This document shows, in pieces, positions 43,004-51,772 of a stretch of 64,000 bases of DNA (within the stretch, counting starts at the first letter, position 1; the number at the start of each line of letters is the position of its first letter). Where the stretch lies: NCBI RefSeq assembly GCF_020615385.1, contig NZ_JAJAVB010000022.1, positions 274,497-338,496 of the forward strand. Direction: 5' to 3'. Under the pieces are notes generated by a model that saw only the letters and a list, made by a program, of their open reading frames with translations, was not told the origin of the DNA and did no database searches. The DNA comes from Jiella soli (lineage in GTDB: Bacteria; Pseudomonadota; Alphaproteobacteria; Rhizobiales; Rhizobiaceae). Made by a program: the position numbers and the translations under genes.

Positions 43004-43938
43004 CGCGCCACCCGCGGATCGAGCCAGGCCTGAACGATGTCGGTGGCCAGAAAGGAGAGCGAGACGACGAGGGCGAGCGCCAGGGTCAGCCCCTGCACGA
43101 CCGGATAGTCGCGCCCGTAGATCGAATCGATCATCAGCCGGCCCGCGCCCGGAATGGCGAAGACGGTCTCGGTGATGACGGCACCGCCGAGCAGCGTGCC
43201 GACCTGCAGGCCGAACAGCGTCACCGTGGAGATCAGTGCGTTGCGCAGGACGTGCCGGGTCATGATGAGACGCGAGGACAGCCCCTTGGCGCGGGCGAAG
43301 TCGACATATTCGGCATCGATGACCCCGATGATGGCGGCCCTCAGATTGCGCATCAGGATCGCCGCCAGGCTGAGGGCCAGCGTCACGGCCGGCAGGAACA
43401 GGTGGTAGAGCTGGTCGCCGAACGTGTTGCCGAAGCCGCCGACCGGGAACCAGTGGAGCTGGGCGCCGAAGACGGTGAGGAGGATCAGCCCGACATAGAA
43501 GACCGGCATGGAAAGGCCGACCTGGAACGAGCCGCGAATGGCGCTGTCGGAGATCCGGCCTCGCCGGGTCGCGGCCACGAAGGCGAGCGGCACCGCGAGG
43601 ACGAGGGCGATCAGCGCCGCCATCGCCGTGAGCATCAAGGTCACCGGCAGACGCTCGGCGATGAGGCTCGCGACCGAGACCTTCAAATGGATCGAATTGC
43701 CCAAATCGCCGGTCGCGATGTTGCGGACGAAGACCAGGAACTGGACCGGAAGCGGCTTGTCGAGGCCGAGCTCGGCGTTGATCCGCACGACGTCCGCGTC
43801 GCGGGCCCGATCACCCAGGATGGCGCTCGCCGGGTCGCCCGGCAGGAGCCGGACGAGCACGAAGATCACCACCACGATGAAGGCGAGCGTCGGGACGAGC
43901 TGCAGGAGGCGGCGGGTGATGAAGCTGAGGAAGGCCAA
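43000..43938 (-). CDS. Peptide-type ABC transporter permease (DppB-like), TTG start
   Basis: The 312-residue membrane protein begins with the standard FITRRLLQLVPTLAFIVVVIF, and has RLLPGDPASAILG and the coupling motif YVDFARAKGLSSRLIMTRHVLRNA. The only sensible start is TTG 43938; the in-frame stretch upstream to the stop of the binding-protein gene has no ATG or GTG. No clear ribosome-binding site precedes it, so translation may be weak or depend on reinitiation from the upstream gene 75 bases away. Confidence 0.9.
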   Translation of the reverse strand: MAFLSFITRRLLQLVPTLAFIVVVIFVLVRLLPGDPASAILGDRARDADVVRINAELGLDKPLPVQFLVFVRNIATGDLGNSIHLKVSVASLIAERLPVTLMLTAMAALIALVLAVPLAFVAATRRGRISDSAIRGSFQVGLSMPVFYVGLILLTVFGAQLHWFPVGGFGNTFGDQLYHLFLPAVTLALSLAAILMRNLRAAIIGVIDAEYVDFARAKGLSSRLIMTRHVLRNALISTVTLFGLQVGTLLGGAVITETVFAIPGAGRLMIDSIYGRDYPVVQGLTLALALVVSLSFLATDIVQAWLDPRVAR

Positions 43939-44013
43939 TGAGCCGAGCCCGTATTTGCGCGATCGATGAGCCTGTCGGCGGCGGAGCCGGAGCGTCCGCC
44001 GCCGGCGTCTCGC

Positions 44014-45591
44014 TTACTTGTCGATCCAGGTCGCCCGGAAGACGTTGTTGCCGAGCGGGATCTGCAGGAAGCCGTGCACCGTGTCGCGCAGCGCCACCGG
44101 ATAGGGCGTCTCGTAGAGCGGGATGATCGGCCCGCTGGCGTTGTAGATCTTCTGGATCTCGGCGTATTGCTCGGCCCGCTTCTTCTGGTCGATCTCCTTC
44201 TGCGACGCCTCGAACAACTCGTCGGCCCGCTCGCTCTTCCAGCCGGAATGCACCGCGTCGATGTTCTTGGAATAGACGTAGTAGGAGGTGATCTCGTTCG
44301 GGTCGGCGATGTCGTCGGTCCAGGCGCCGGCGCGCATGTCGAACTCGCCGTCGCGGTATTTTTGCGTGCGGGTCGCGTTGTCGACCTGCTGCAGTTCCAG
44401 CTTGATGCCGATCTGGCTCCACATCTGCTGCAGGGCCGTCGCCGTGCCGATCTCGTCCTGGCTGCCGGCGAGGATCAGGATCGAGGTCGAGAAGCCGTCC
44501 TCGTAGCCGGCCTCCTTCATCAGCTGCTTCGCCTTTTCCAGGTCGTAGGGATAGACGGCGCCCTCGCCCACATGCAGCGGCGTCGCCGACGACATGTAGG
44601 ACGACATCGGCGTGCCGACGCCATGGGTGACGATCTGGATGATCGCCTGCTTGTTCGCGGCGTAGTTCATCGCCTGGCGAACCTTCTCGTTCGACAGCGG
44701 ATTGTCCTTGCCGCCGACCTGCGGGCGCACGTTCATGATGACGTCGGCGATGCGCGTCGAGGGGAAGAGCTCCATGTCGATCCCCTCCGCCTGCTTCAGC
44801 TCGGCGACGCGGGAATAGGGGATCAACTCGGCACCATCGATCTCGCCGGACTGCAGCTTGAGGATACGCGTCGCGTCGTCCGGCAGGAGGTCGAAGGTGA
44901 TGCCGTCGAGATAGGGCAGCGGCTTGCCGTCCTCCCCCTTGTCCCAATAGTGCTCGTTCTTGACCAGCTCCATGGTCGATCCGCGCTGCCAGGACTTCAG
45001 CACGAACGGTCCGGAGCCGACCGGATGCTCGGCGAAGGACTTCGCCTTTTCGGCGTCGGTCTCGCCTTCCGAGGCCTCGAACTGCTTCTTCGGCAGGATC
45101 GCGGCGTTGAACACCGTCAGCGCCGGCAGGATGGCGGGGTCGGTATGCTTCAGCTTGATGGTGATGCCGTCATCGCCCTTGGCGACGACGTCGTCGACGG
45201 ATTGGAGCAGGAAGTTCCAGATGCCGTTCTCCGGATTGGCCGCCCGCTTCAGCGACCAGATCACGTCGTCCTGCGTGATCGGCGAGCCATCGGAGAACAT
45301 CGCCCCCTGGCGCAGCGTCAGATCGACCGACAGCCCGTCATCCGCAACCTTCCACTCGGTCGCCAGCCCCGGCTTCAGGCCCTTGCCGTCGTCGGTCGGC
45401 AGGATCAGCGTGTCATAGAGGTTCGACAGGATCCAGATGTCGACATTGGCGTCGTTGAGGACCGGATCGAGGAACAGGCTGTCGGCGTAACGCCCATAGT
45501 GCAGGACGCCGCCGCGCTCGACCGCGAGGGCCTGCGAGCTGACGCCGAGGAGAAGCGCAGCGGCGATCGCCGAGCGGATGATGGTCTTCAT
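44014..45591 (-). CDS. Peptide-type ABC solute-binding protein (family 5)
   Basis: The 525-residue periplasmic protein has a signal peptide cut near SSQALA/VERGG at about residue 23. Family-5 landmarks include DPVLNDANVDIWILSNLYDTLI, LATEWKVADDGLSVDLTLRQG and RAGAWTDDIADPNEITSYY. The ATG follows a GGAGGG site. It is first in a five-gene leftward importer operon, divergent from a GntR regulator. The ligand is a peptide or peptide-like compound, not readable further. Confidence 0.92.
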   Translation of the reverse strand: MKTIIRSAIAAALLLGVSSQALAVERGGVLHYGRYADSLFLDPVLNDANVDIWILSNLYDTLILPTDDGKGLKPGLATEWKVADDGLSVDLTLRQGAMFSDGSPITQDDVIWSLKRAANPENGIWNFLLQSVDDVVAKGDDGITIKLKHTDPAILPALTVFNAAILPKKQFEASEGETDAEKAKSFAEHPVGSGPFVLKSWQRGSTMELVKNEHYWDKGEDGKPLPYLDGITFDLLPDDATRILKLQSGEIDGAELIPYSRVAELKQAEGIDMELFPSTRIADVIMNVRPQVGGKDNPLSNEKVRQAMNYAANKQAIIQIVTHGVGTPMSSYMSSATPLHVGEGAVYPYDLEKAKQLMKEAGYEDGFSTSILILAGSQDEIGTATALQQMWSQIGIKLELQQVDNATRTQKYRDGEFDMRAGAWTDDIADPNEITSYYVYSKNIDAVHSGWKSERADELFEASQKEIDQKKRAEQYAEIQKIYNASGPIIPLYETPYPVALRDTVHGFLQIPLGNNVFRATWIDK

Positions 45592-45684
45592 GAGCGGAGG
45601 CCCTCCATGTCACGCAGTGTGCCAGAACGCTGGTACGATAGGCATGGCGAGGCGGGCGAGTCAATTCGCTGATCATGCCCTCTT

Positions 45685-45703
45685 TTTGGGCGCAATGCCC
45701 AAA
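45685..45703. promoter_or_regulatory. Inverted repeat, candidate operator in the divergent gap
   Basis: TTTGGGC (45685-45691) and GCCCAAA (45697-45703) are perfect arms around GCAAT. It is centred in the 189-base gap between the leftward peptide importer and the rightward GntR gene, so one regulator bound here could control both. Confidence 0.55.
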
Positions 45704-45780
45704 CAACTGCCGCATCGCAGGGCTTGTCCGGCTTCGCAGGATCGTGCTAGCCACGAAGTACAGTTGGAGCCGGACTCTCG

Positions 45781-46770
45781 ATGAATTTTCATGTCGATCG
45801 CGACCTGCCCGTGCCGATCCGGTCGCAGTTGAAGGGCCTGATCGAATACGGCATCGCCTGCGGCGAACTGAAGGCCGGCGAAGCGCTTCCGTCCGTGCGC
45901 GAGCTCGCGGAACGGATCTCCGTCGCGCCGATGACGGTAAGCCAAGTCTATCGGGAACTGAAGACGGAAGGCCTGATAGAGGCGCGGCCGGGGTCGGGCA
46001 CCTTCATCGCCAATTCGAGCCAGGCCCGGATGGCCTCGCGGCCCGAAGCCATCCAGCTGCGCCGCCGGATCGATGCCCTCATCGACGAAGGGCTCGCCAT
46101 GGGGGTGCGCGCCACGGACCTCGCCTCGCTGGTCAATTCCCGGCTGTTCTACCGGACCAGTCTCGGCCGGCGCACCCAGGTCGTGATGGTCGGACTGTTT
46201 CCGGAAGCGACCGCCAGCTATGCGCGTTTCATCGCCTCGCGGCTCGGCGAAGCGGCAACGGTCGAGCCGCTGACCATCTCGGCCATGCAGCGCAATCCGG
46301 AGATCCGCGCCCGCGGCGCCTCCGCCGATCTCGCCATCACCTTCGTCAACCGCCAGCGGGAGGTGGCGGCGCTGTTGCCGAACACCAAGGTGGTCTCGAT
46401 CAGCTTCATCCCGTCCGAGGAGACGCGGCGCTCGCTCGCCTCGCTGGACCCGCTGGCAAAGGTCGCCGTCGTCTCGCGCTTTCCCGACTTCCTGCCGATC
46501 ATGAAGGCCGGCGTCCAGCGCTTCGCGCCGCATGTGCCGACGATCGCGGCGACCACGGTCGAGGAGCCCGACCTTGCCGAAATCGTCGAGCGTTCGAGCG
46601 TCGTCGTCTACGCCAGCGGTGCCGAAAGCGTTCTGCCCCTGGTCGGGCCGGATCGGCCGGCCATCGAATACCGCCACATTCCCGATCCCGCCGACATCGA
46701 GCGGATCGTCCATCCCATCGTTCGGGGATCCGCAGACAGCGTCCCCTTTCCGGAAAGGGAAGCGTCATGA
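45781..46770 (+). CDS. GntR-family regulator with an unusual C-terminal sensor domain
   Basis: The 329-residue protein has an N-terminal GntR winged helix (ELKAGEALPSVRELAERISVAPMTVSQVYREL, then GLIEARPGSGTFI, residues about 29-76). The C-terminal 230 residues are neither FCD, UTRA nor aminotransferase. They look like an alpha/beta sensor domain (VVMVGLFPEATASYARFIASRL, VVSISFIPSEETRRSLASLDP, VVVYASGAESVLPLVGPDRP), possibly related to response-regulator or periplasmic-binding folds. It leads the operon with a creatininase-family gene (4-base overlap) and is divergent from the peptide importer. Confidence 0.85.
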   Translation: MNFHVDRDLPVPIRSQLKGLIEYGIACGELKAGEALPSVRELAERISVAPMTVSQVYRELKTEGLIEARPGSGTFIANSSQARMASRPEAIQLRRRIDALIDEGLAMGVRATDLASLVNSRLFYRTSLGRRTQVVMVGLFPEATASYARFIASRLGEAATVEPLTISAMQRNPEIRARGASADLAITFVNRQREVAALLPNTKVVSISFIPSEETRRSLASLDPLAKVAVVSRFPDFLPIMKAGVQRFAPHVPTIAATTVEEPDLAEIVERSSVVVYASGAESVLPLVGPDRPAIEYRHIPDPADIERIVHPIVRGSADSVPFPEREAS

Positions 46771-47468
46771 GAGTTTCGCAAGTCAATTGGCCCGAGATCG
46801 AGGCCTATCTGAAGACCGACGACCGCGCGATCCTGCCGCTCGGCTCCACCGAGCAGCATGCCGGCCTGTCGCTCTCGGTTGACTCGATCCTATCGGAACG
46901 GGTGGCCGCGGAGGCCGCCGAGCCCTTGGGCGTTCCGGTCTTCCCGGTCCTCGCCTATGGCCTCACGCCCTATTTCCTGGCCTATCCCGGCTCGATCTCG
47001 ATCCGCATCGAGACCTATGTGCGGATGGTTCGTGACATCCTCGACTCGTTGAAGCGCCAGGGCTTCAAGCGCATCCTGATCGTCAACGGCCATGGCGGCA
47101 ACCAGCCGGCCGGCAGCCTCGCGATCGAATGGATGGCCGACAATCCCGGCCACTCGGTGAAGTTCCACAATTGGTGGAACGCGCCGGAGACCTTCGCCAA
47201 GGTGCAGGAGATCGACCCCGTTGCGTCGCACGCCTCCTGGATGGAGAACTTTCCCTGGACACGGGTCGAAGGCGCCCAGCTGCCGACGCAGATGAAGCCG
47301 ATGATCGACCTGTCGCTGATGCGGATGATGGACCCCGACAAGGTCCGCGCCTTCCTGGGCGACGGCAATTTCGGCGGCTATTACCAGAAGCCGGACGACG
47401 ACATGCAGGCGATCTGGAACGTCGCGGTCGCCGAGACCCGCGCGCTGATCGAGGGTCCCTGGGCGTGA
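46767..47468 (+). CDS. Creatininase-family amidohydrolase
   Basis: The 233-residue protein has the family's metal-site motifs: Glu29 and His31 in PLGSTEQHAGLSLSVDS with Asp39, His109 in VNGHGGN, and Glu150 in SHASWMEN. Creatininase-fold enzymes open cyclic amides or cut amide bonds (creatinine, formamido-pyrimidines, mycofactocin peptide), so the substrate is open. The start overlaps the GntR stop and the end overlaps the next GTG, giving a coupled operon. Confidence 0.87.
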   Translation: MRVSQVNWPEIEAYLKTDDRAILPLGSTEQHAGLSLSVDSILSERVAAEAAEPLGVPVFPVLAYGLTPYFLAYPGSISIRIETYVRMVRDILDSLKRQGFKRILIVNGHGGNQPAGSLAIEWMADNPGHSVKFHNWWNAPETFAKVQEIDPVASHASWMENFPWTRVEGAQLPTQMKPMIDLSLMRMMDPDKVRAFLGDGNFGGYYQKPDDDMQAIWNVAVAETRALIEGPWA

Positions 47469-48523
47469 GCGAAACGGAAAGCCCTGCCGCTCCGATCCTC
47501 ATCTGGGGCGCCGGCGCGATCGGCGGAACCCTCGGCGCCGCCTTCCTGCGCACCGGCCACAGCGTCGTCTTCGTCGACAATGACGGCGACCATGTCCGCG
47601 CCATCAACGCCAAGGGCCTGTCGATCGCCGGGCCACTGTTCGAGGTCACGGTGCGCGCGCCCGCCTTCCTGCCGGACGAGCTTGAGGGGACGTTCGAGAC
47701 GATCTTCCTCTGCGTGAAGGCGCATCACACCGAGGCCGCCACCCGGCAGCTAGCGCCGCACCTTTCCGAAGCCGGCTGCGTCGTCTCCGCCCAGAACGGC
47801 CTCAACGAATACGTCATCGGCCAGATCGTCGGCGAGCCGCGCACAATCGGCTGCTTCGTCAATTTCGGCGCCGATTATCTGGAACCCGGCCTCGTCCACT
47901 ACAGCGGCCGGGGCGCGGTGGTGATCGGCGAGATGGACGGTGCCCGGACCCCGCGCGTCGAACGACTGCACGCTCTTCTGCGCGGCCTTGCCGACGACGC
48001 GATCCTCTCGGACAACATTCTCGGCTTTCTCTGGGGCAAGCTCGTCTACGGCGCCCTCCTGTTCGCCACCGCGCTCACCGATCTGTCCATCGCCGACGCC
48101 CTCGCCGATCCGGCGCACCGGCCGGTGCTGACCGCGCTCGGCCGCGAGGTGGGATCGGTCGCGACGGCCGCCGGCATGCGGCTCGCGCCCTTCGACGGCT
48201 TCGATCCGCTCGCCTTCGTCCCGGATGCGCCGGCCGCGCGCACGGCGACGTCCTTCGACGACATGGTCGCCCACAACCGCCGCTCCCTGAAGTCGCACAG
48301 CGGCATCTGGCGCGACCTCGCCATCCGCAAGCGCAGAACCGAGGTCGATGCGCAGCTCGGGCCGATCGTCCAATTCGGCGAACGCCACGGCGTCCGGGCG
48401 CCACTGACTGCGCGCCTGATCGCGATGATCCACGAGATCGAGGACGGGACGCGGCCGCTCTCGGCCGACAATCTGAGCGATCTTGCCGCAGCGGGTCGGG
48501 ACGGGAAAGTGAGCGCCGCATGA
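47465..48523 (+). CDS. Ketopantoate reductase (PanE/ApbA)-family protein
   Basis: The 352-residue protein has the NAD(P)-binding start LIWGAGAIGGTLGAAFLRTGH, the KAHHTEAA region in place of the usual K-x-x-x-T/D, QNGLNEY, and a C-terminal all-helical domain. Length is 40-50 residues above classic PanE. In a catabolic operon such proteins usually reduce or oxidise a 2-keto/2-hydroxy acid other than ketopantoate. The start is GTG 47465 overlapping the previous stop. Confidence 0.86.
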   Translation: MSETESPAAPILIWGAGAIGGTLGAAFLRTGHSVVFVDNDGDHVRAINAKGLSIAGPLFEVTVRAPAFLPDELEGTFETIFLCVKAHHTEAATRQLAPHLSEAGCVVSAQNGLNEYVIGQIVGEPRTIGCFVNFGADYLEPGLVHYSGRGAVVIGEMDGARTPRVERLHALLRGLADDAILSDNILGFLWGKLVYGALLFATALTDLSIADALADPAHRPVLTALGREVGSVATAAGMRLAPFDGFDPLAFVPDAPAARTATSFDDMVAHNRRSLKSHSGIWRDLAIRKRRTEVDAQLGPIVQFGERHGVRAPLTARLIAMIHEIEDGTRPLSADNLSDLAAAGRDGKVSAA

Positions 48524-49278
48524 ACATTGCCTTCGAGGGGCGGACCGTCCTCGTCACGGGAGCCGCCCACGGATTCGGCCGGACCATCGCCATCGGCTTC
48601 TGCGAGCGCGGCGCCAGGGTGATCGCCTGCGACATTCTCGAAGCCGAGCTTGCCGAGACCGTGCGGCTGGCCGGGGCCTCCTGCGAGGCACGCCCGCTCG
48701 ACATCACCGAGCGCGACGCGGTCCAGGCCGCGGTCGGCGAGATCGAAGCGCGCGACGGCGGCGTCGACATCCTGGTCAATTGCGCCGGCGGCGTCCTCGG
48801 CCAGGTCGGCCGGCCGATCGAAGAGATCGGCGAGGCCGACTGGAAGGCCATCTTCGCCGTCAACCTCTCCGGCGCCTTCTACATGACCCAGGCCGTCGCT
48901 CCGGCCATGAAGCGCCAGAAATGGGGCCGCGTCGTCAACATCTCCTCCGGCGCCGGGCTCGGCATCTCGCTCACCGGCATCCAGGCCTATGCCAGCGCCA
49001 AGGCCGGCCAGATCGGCCTCACCCGCCAGCTCGCGCACGAGCTCGGCCCCTTCGGCATCACCGTGAACAACGTCGCGCCGGGCTTTGTGCGGTCCAATCC
49101 CACCACCGAGCGGCAATGGGAGGCGATGGGGAAGGAAGGCCAGGACAGGCTGATCCAGGCCATCGCCCTCAAGCGGCTCGGCAGCCCGGAGGACATCGCC
49201 AACGCCGTGATGTTCTTCGCCTCCGAACAGGCGGGCTGGATCTCCGGACAGGTGCTCTCGGTGGACGGCGGCAAATGA
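48520..49278 (+). CDS. SDR-family oxidoreductase
   Basis: The 252-residue classical SDR has VTGAAHGFGRTIAIGF, the NCAGG motif near residues 87-91, the catalytic Ser in NISSGAG and Tyr-x3-Lys in YASAK. The C-terminus ends with the usual ISGQVLSVDGGK. It is the fourth gene of the GntR/creatininase operon and probably shares a hydroxy/keto substrate with the PanE-like protein. Confidence 0.9.
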   Translation: MNIAFEGRTVLVTGAAHGFGRTIAIGFCERGARVIACDILEAELAETVRLAGASCEARPLDITERDAVQAAVGEIEARDGGVDILVNCAGGVLGQVGRPIEEIGEADWKAIFAVNLSGAFYMTQAVAPAMKRQKWGRVVNISSGAGLGISLTGIQAYASAKAGQIGLTRQLAHELGPFGITVNNVAPGFVRSNPTTERQWEAMGKEGQDRLIQAIALKRLGSPEDIANAVMFFASEQAGWISGQVLSVDGGK

Positions 49279-50693
49279 CGGAGGGACGGACCGTGGACGA
49301 TGTCGAAGCCTATCTGTCCGAAAACGCCGACGCGGCGATCGAAGAGCTGAAGGCGTTCTGCCGGATCGAGAGCGTCTCGACCGATCCCGCCTATCGGTCC
49401 GGAATCTCGGCTGCGGCCGATTTCGTCGCCGAGCGGCTGACCCGCGCCGGCTTTCCCACCGTCGAGATCATTGAGACCGGCGGCCATCCGGCCGTCGTCG
49501 CCGAATGGTGCGCGGCGCCCGGCGCGCCGACCATCCTTGTCTACGGCCATTACGACGTGCAGCCGCCGGACCCGCTGGAGAAGTGGGCGAGCCCGCCCTT
49601 TTCGCCTGATATCCGCGACGACCGCCTCTACGCCCGCGGTGCTTCCGACGACAAGGGGCCGGTGATGATCCCGATCCTCGTCGCGGAAGCTTTCGCGCAA
49701 ACGCGCGGGAAGCCGCCGCTGAACGTGAAGATGATCGTCGAGGGCGAGGAGGAATCCGGCAGCCCGCATCTCGGCGAGACGATCGCGCGACTGAAGGAGC
49801 GGCTCGCGGCCGATCTCGTCGTCTCGGCCGACGGCGCCATGTGGCGGGCGGACCTGCCGTCGGTGACGGTGGCGAGCCGCGGCCTGATCGCGCTCGACGT
49901 CACGGTATCCGGCGCATCGAAGGACCTGCATTCCGGCCGCCATGGCGGCAGCGCACCGAACCCGGTGCGAGCGCTGTCGCGGATGCTGGCGAGCCTCCAC
50001 GACGAGGCCGGCCGGGTGGCCGTGCCGGGATTTGCCGATGACGCGACGCCGCCCGATCCCGCGATCCTCGACGCGATCCGCGCCTCCGGCTTCGATCCGG
50101 CGGACTATTTCCGCGCGATCGGCGCGCCGCTGCCCGATCCCCTGCCCTCGGCCGAGGAACTGCTGACGCGGCAGTGGCTCGAACCGACGCTGGAATTCAA
50201 CGGCATTTCCGGCGGCTATTCAGGTCCGGGCACCAAGACGGTCATCCCCTCCTCGGCGAGCGCGAAGATCACCTGCCGCCTCGTCGCCGGCCAGGAGCCG
50301 GAGGCCGTGTGCGCGGCGATCGAGACGCATCTGAGAAGGGTGACGCCGACCGGCTACGCCATCGAGGTCCGGGAGCACGGGCCGGGCAGCGCCGCCTTCG
50401 CGCTCGATCCGGACGAGCCCGCGCTCGCGATCACCGAAGACGTTCTCGAAGGCATTCTCGGCGCCCGCCCCTTGCGCGTCGCGATGGGCGCGACGATCCC
50501 GATCGGCGCGGTCTTCAAGGAGCATCTCGGCGCCCCGCTCGTCTTCTTCTCCTTCTCGACCGCCGACGAGGACTATCACGCGCCGAACGAATTCTTCCGG
50601 CTGGACAGTTTCAGGAAGGGACTGATCGCCTGGGCGCGGCTCTTCGACCGCCTTGCCGACGGCCTGCCGGAGCGCGCGACGCCCGAACGCTGA
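49275..50693 (+). CDS. M20-family metallopeptidase (dipeptidase/carboxypeptidase-like)
   Basis: The 472-residue protein has the full M20 zinc site: His92 and Asp94 in YGHYDVQPPDP, Asp125 in GASDDKG, the Glu pair near 158-160 in EGEEESGS, the dimerisation-domain motif LHSGRHGG, and a late His in DEDYHAPNE. It closely resembles CNDP-type dipeptidases. ATG 49275 overlaps the SDR stop; GTG 49293 is an alternative because GGAGGGACGG lies just before it. It ends the operon and could hydrolyse peptides brought in by the divergent importer. Confidence 0.92.
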   Translation: MTEGRTVDDVEAYLSENADAAIEELKAFCRIESVSTDPAYRSGISAAADFVAERLTRAGFPTVEIIETGGHPAVVAEWCAAPGAPTILVYGHYDVQPPDPLEKWASPPFSPDIRDDRLYARGASDDKGPVMIPILVAEAFAQTRGKPPLNVKMIVEGEEESGSPHLGETIARLKERLAADLVVSADGAMWRADLPSVTVASRGLIALDVTVSGASKDLHSGRHGGSAPNPVRALSRMLASLHDEAGRVAVPGFADDATPPDPAILDAIRASGFDPADYFRAIGAPLPDPLPSAEELLTRQWLEPTLEFNGISGGYSGPGTKTVIPSSASAKITCRLVAGQEPEAVCAAIETHLRRVTPTGYAIEVREHGPGSAAFALDPDEPALAITEDVLEGILGARPLRVAMGATIPIGAVFKEHLGAPLVFFSFSTADEDYHAPNEFFRLDSFRKGLIAWARLFDRLADGLPERATPER

Positions 50694-50699
50694 CGGCGG

Positions 50700-50732
50700 C
50701 AGGCGCTTCGCCACCAATGGATCCCGCGCCTG
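50700..50732. terminator. Inverted repeat in convergent gap, possible terminator
   Basis: CAGGCGC (50700-50706) and GCGCCTG (50726-50732) are perfect arms around a 19-base loop, followed by AAAA. It lies between the M20 gene and the end of the leftward LysR gene. The long loop makes it weak. Confidence 0.35.
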
Positions 50733-50756
50733 AAAACCGAGACATCGTCGCAGCAT

Positions 50757-51665
50757 TCAGCGCGCCTGCGGCGACGCCCAGACGCGCTTGACGGTCTCGA
50801 TGAAGGCCGCCGTCACATCGCTGAGGCGGCGGTTTGCGGGAGAGAACAGCTCGAAGACGCAGGTATAGCCGATCTCGTCCGGCCGGATCGCGCGCAGCGT
50901 CCCCTCCGCCACGCCCTGCGCCGCGTAATGGTCGGGCAGAAGGCCGACATAGCGCCCGGACTGGATGAGGATCAGCTGCGGTTCGATCTGGTGGACCGTC
51001 GCCTCGACGCGCCAGTCCAGCTCGCGCAGCATGTCCTCCTCGCGCCAATAGCCGCGATGGACGAATGGCATGGTCGCAAGCCGCGCATCGGTCAGCTCGG
51101 CATCGGCCGCCGCGAAGGCCTCGTGCCCGCGCCCGCAATAGAGGCTGTGGCGCTCCTCGTAGAGCCGGTCGTAGACGATCCCGTCGATCCGGTTGCGGTA
51201 GCTGCCGATGGCGCAGTGATAGAGGCCGTCGGCAACCTTCTGCTGCATGTCCTGGGGCCGCTCCTGCGCGATCGCCAGCGTCACATTCGGCGCGACGGCG
51301 CCGAAGGCGGCGATGGCTGCGGCAAGGTGGTTGGCCGGATCGGACGCGATGGCGTCGAGGATGCCGATCCTCAGCTCCCCCGAGAGTTCGCCGCGAACCG
51401 ATGCGACGTCGGTGGAGAAGTCCTGCAGCGCCTTGTCGAGCCGGCGCGCTGCATCGAAGGCCGCCCTTCCCTTTTCCGTCAGCCGGAAGCCGCCCCGTCC
51501 GCGATGGCAAAGGACGAAGCCGAGCCGCTCCTCCAGCGCAGTCATGTGGTTGGAGATGGTCGACTGGCTGACGTTCAGATCACCGGCCGCCGCTGCGAAA
51601 CCGCCATGCCGCACGACCGCGTCGAAAACCTGAAGGAGGCGAAGATCACTTCCAGAAACGCGCAT
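50757..51665 (-). CDS. LysR-family transcriptional regulator
   Basis: The 302-residue protein has the LysR HTH (LRLLQVFDAVVRHGGFAAAAGDLNVSQSTISNHMTALEERLG, about residues 8-50) and an effector domain (ELRIGILDAIASDPANHLAAAIAAF; FVHRGYWREEDM). ATG 51665 (MRVSGSDLRLLQVF) is the family start; the longer frame would run through the operator. It is divergent from the aminotransferase operon, with a perfect palindrome between them. Confidence 0.93.
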   Translation of the reverse strand: MRVSGSDLRLLQVFDAVVRHGGFAAAAGDLNVSQSTISNHMTALEERLGFVLCHRGRGGFRLTEKGRAAFDAARRLDKALQDFSTDVASVRGELSGELRIGILDAIASDPANHLAAAIAAFGAVAPNVTLAIAQERPQDMQQKVADGLYHCAIGSYRNRIDGIVYDRLYEERHSLYCGRGHEAFAAADAELTDARLATMPFVHRGYWREEDMLRELDWRVEATVHQIEPQLILIQSGRYVGLLPDHYAAQGVAEGTLRAIRPDEIGYTCVFELFSPANRRLSDVTAAFIETVKRVWASPQAR

Positions 51666-51681
51666 CGGCGGCCCACCCACT

Positions 51682-51695
51682 TTGACGATCGTCAA
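51682..51695. promoter_or_regulatory. LysR-type operator palindrome
   Basis: TTGACGATCGTCAA is a perfect 14-base palindrome lying 17 bases upstream of the LysR start and 78 bases upstream of the chosen aminotransferase start. It has the T-N11-A-like dyad of LysR binding sites and should mediate autoregulation and activation of the operon from 51773. Confidence 0.65.
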
Positions 51696-51772
51696 TGTCT
51701 GGATTGATAGGCCGATATTCCATTGCCCGTCCAGCGCCGGTTCTATGGTGACGATTGAGGCATACGCCCTCC

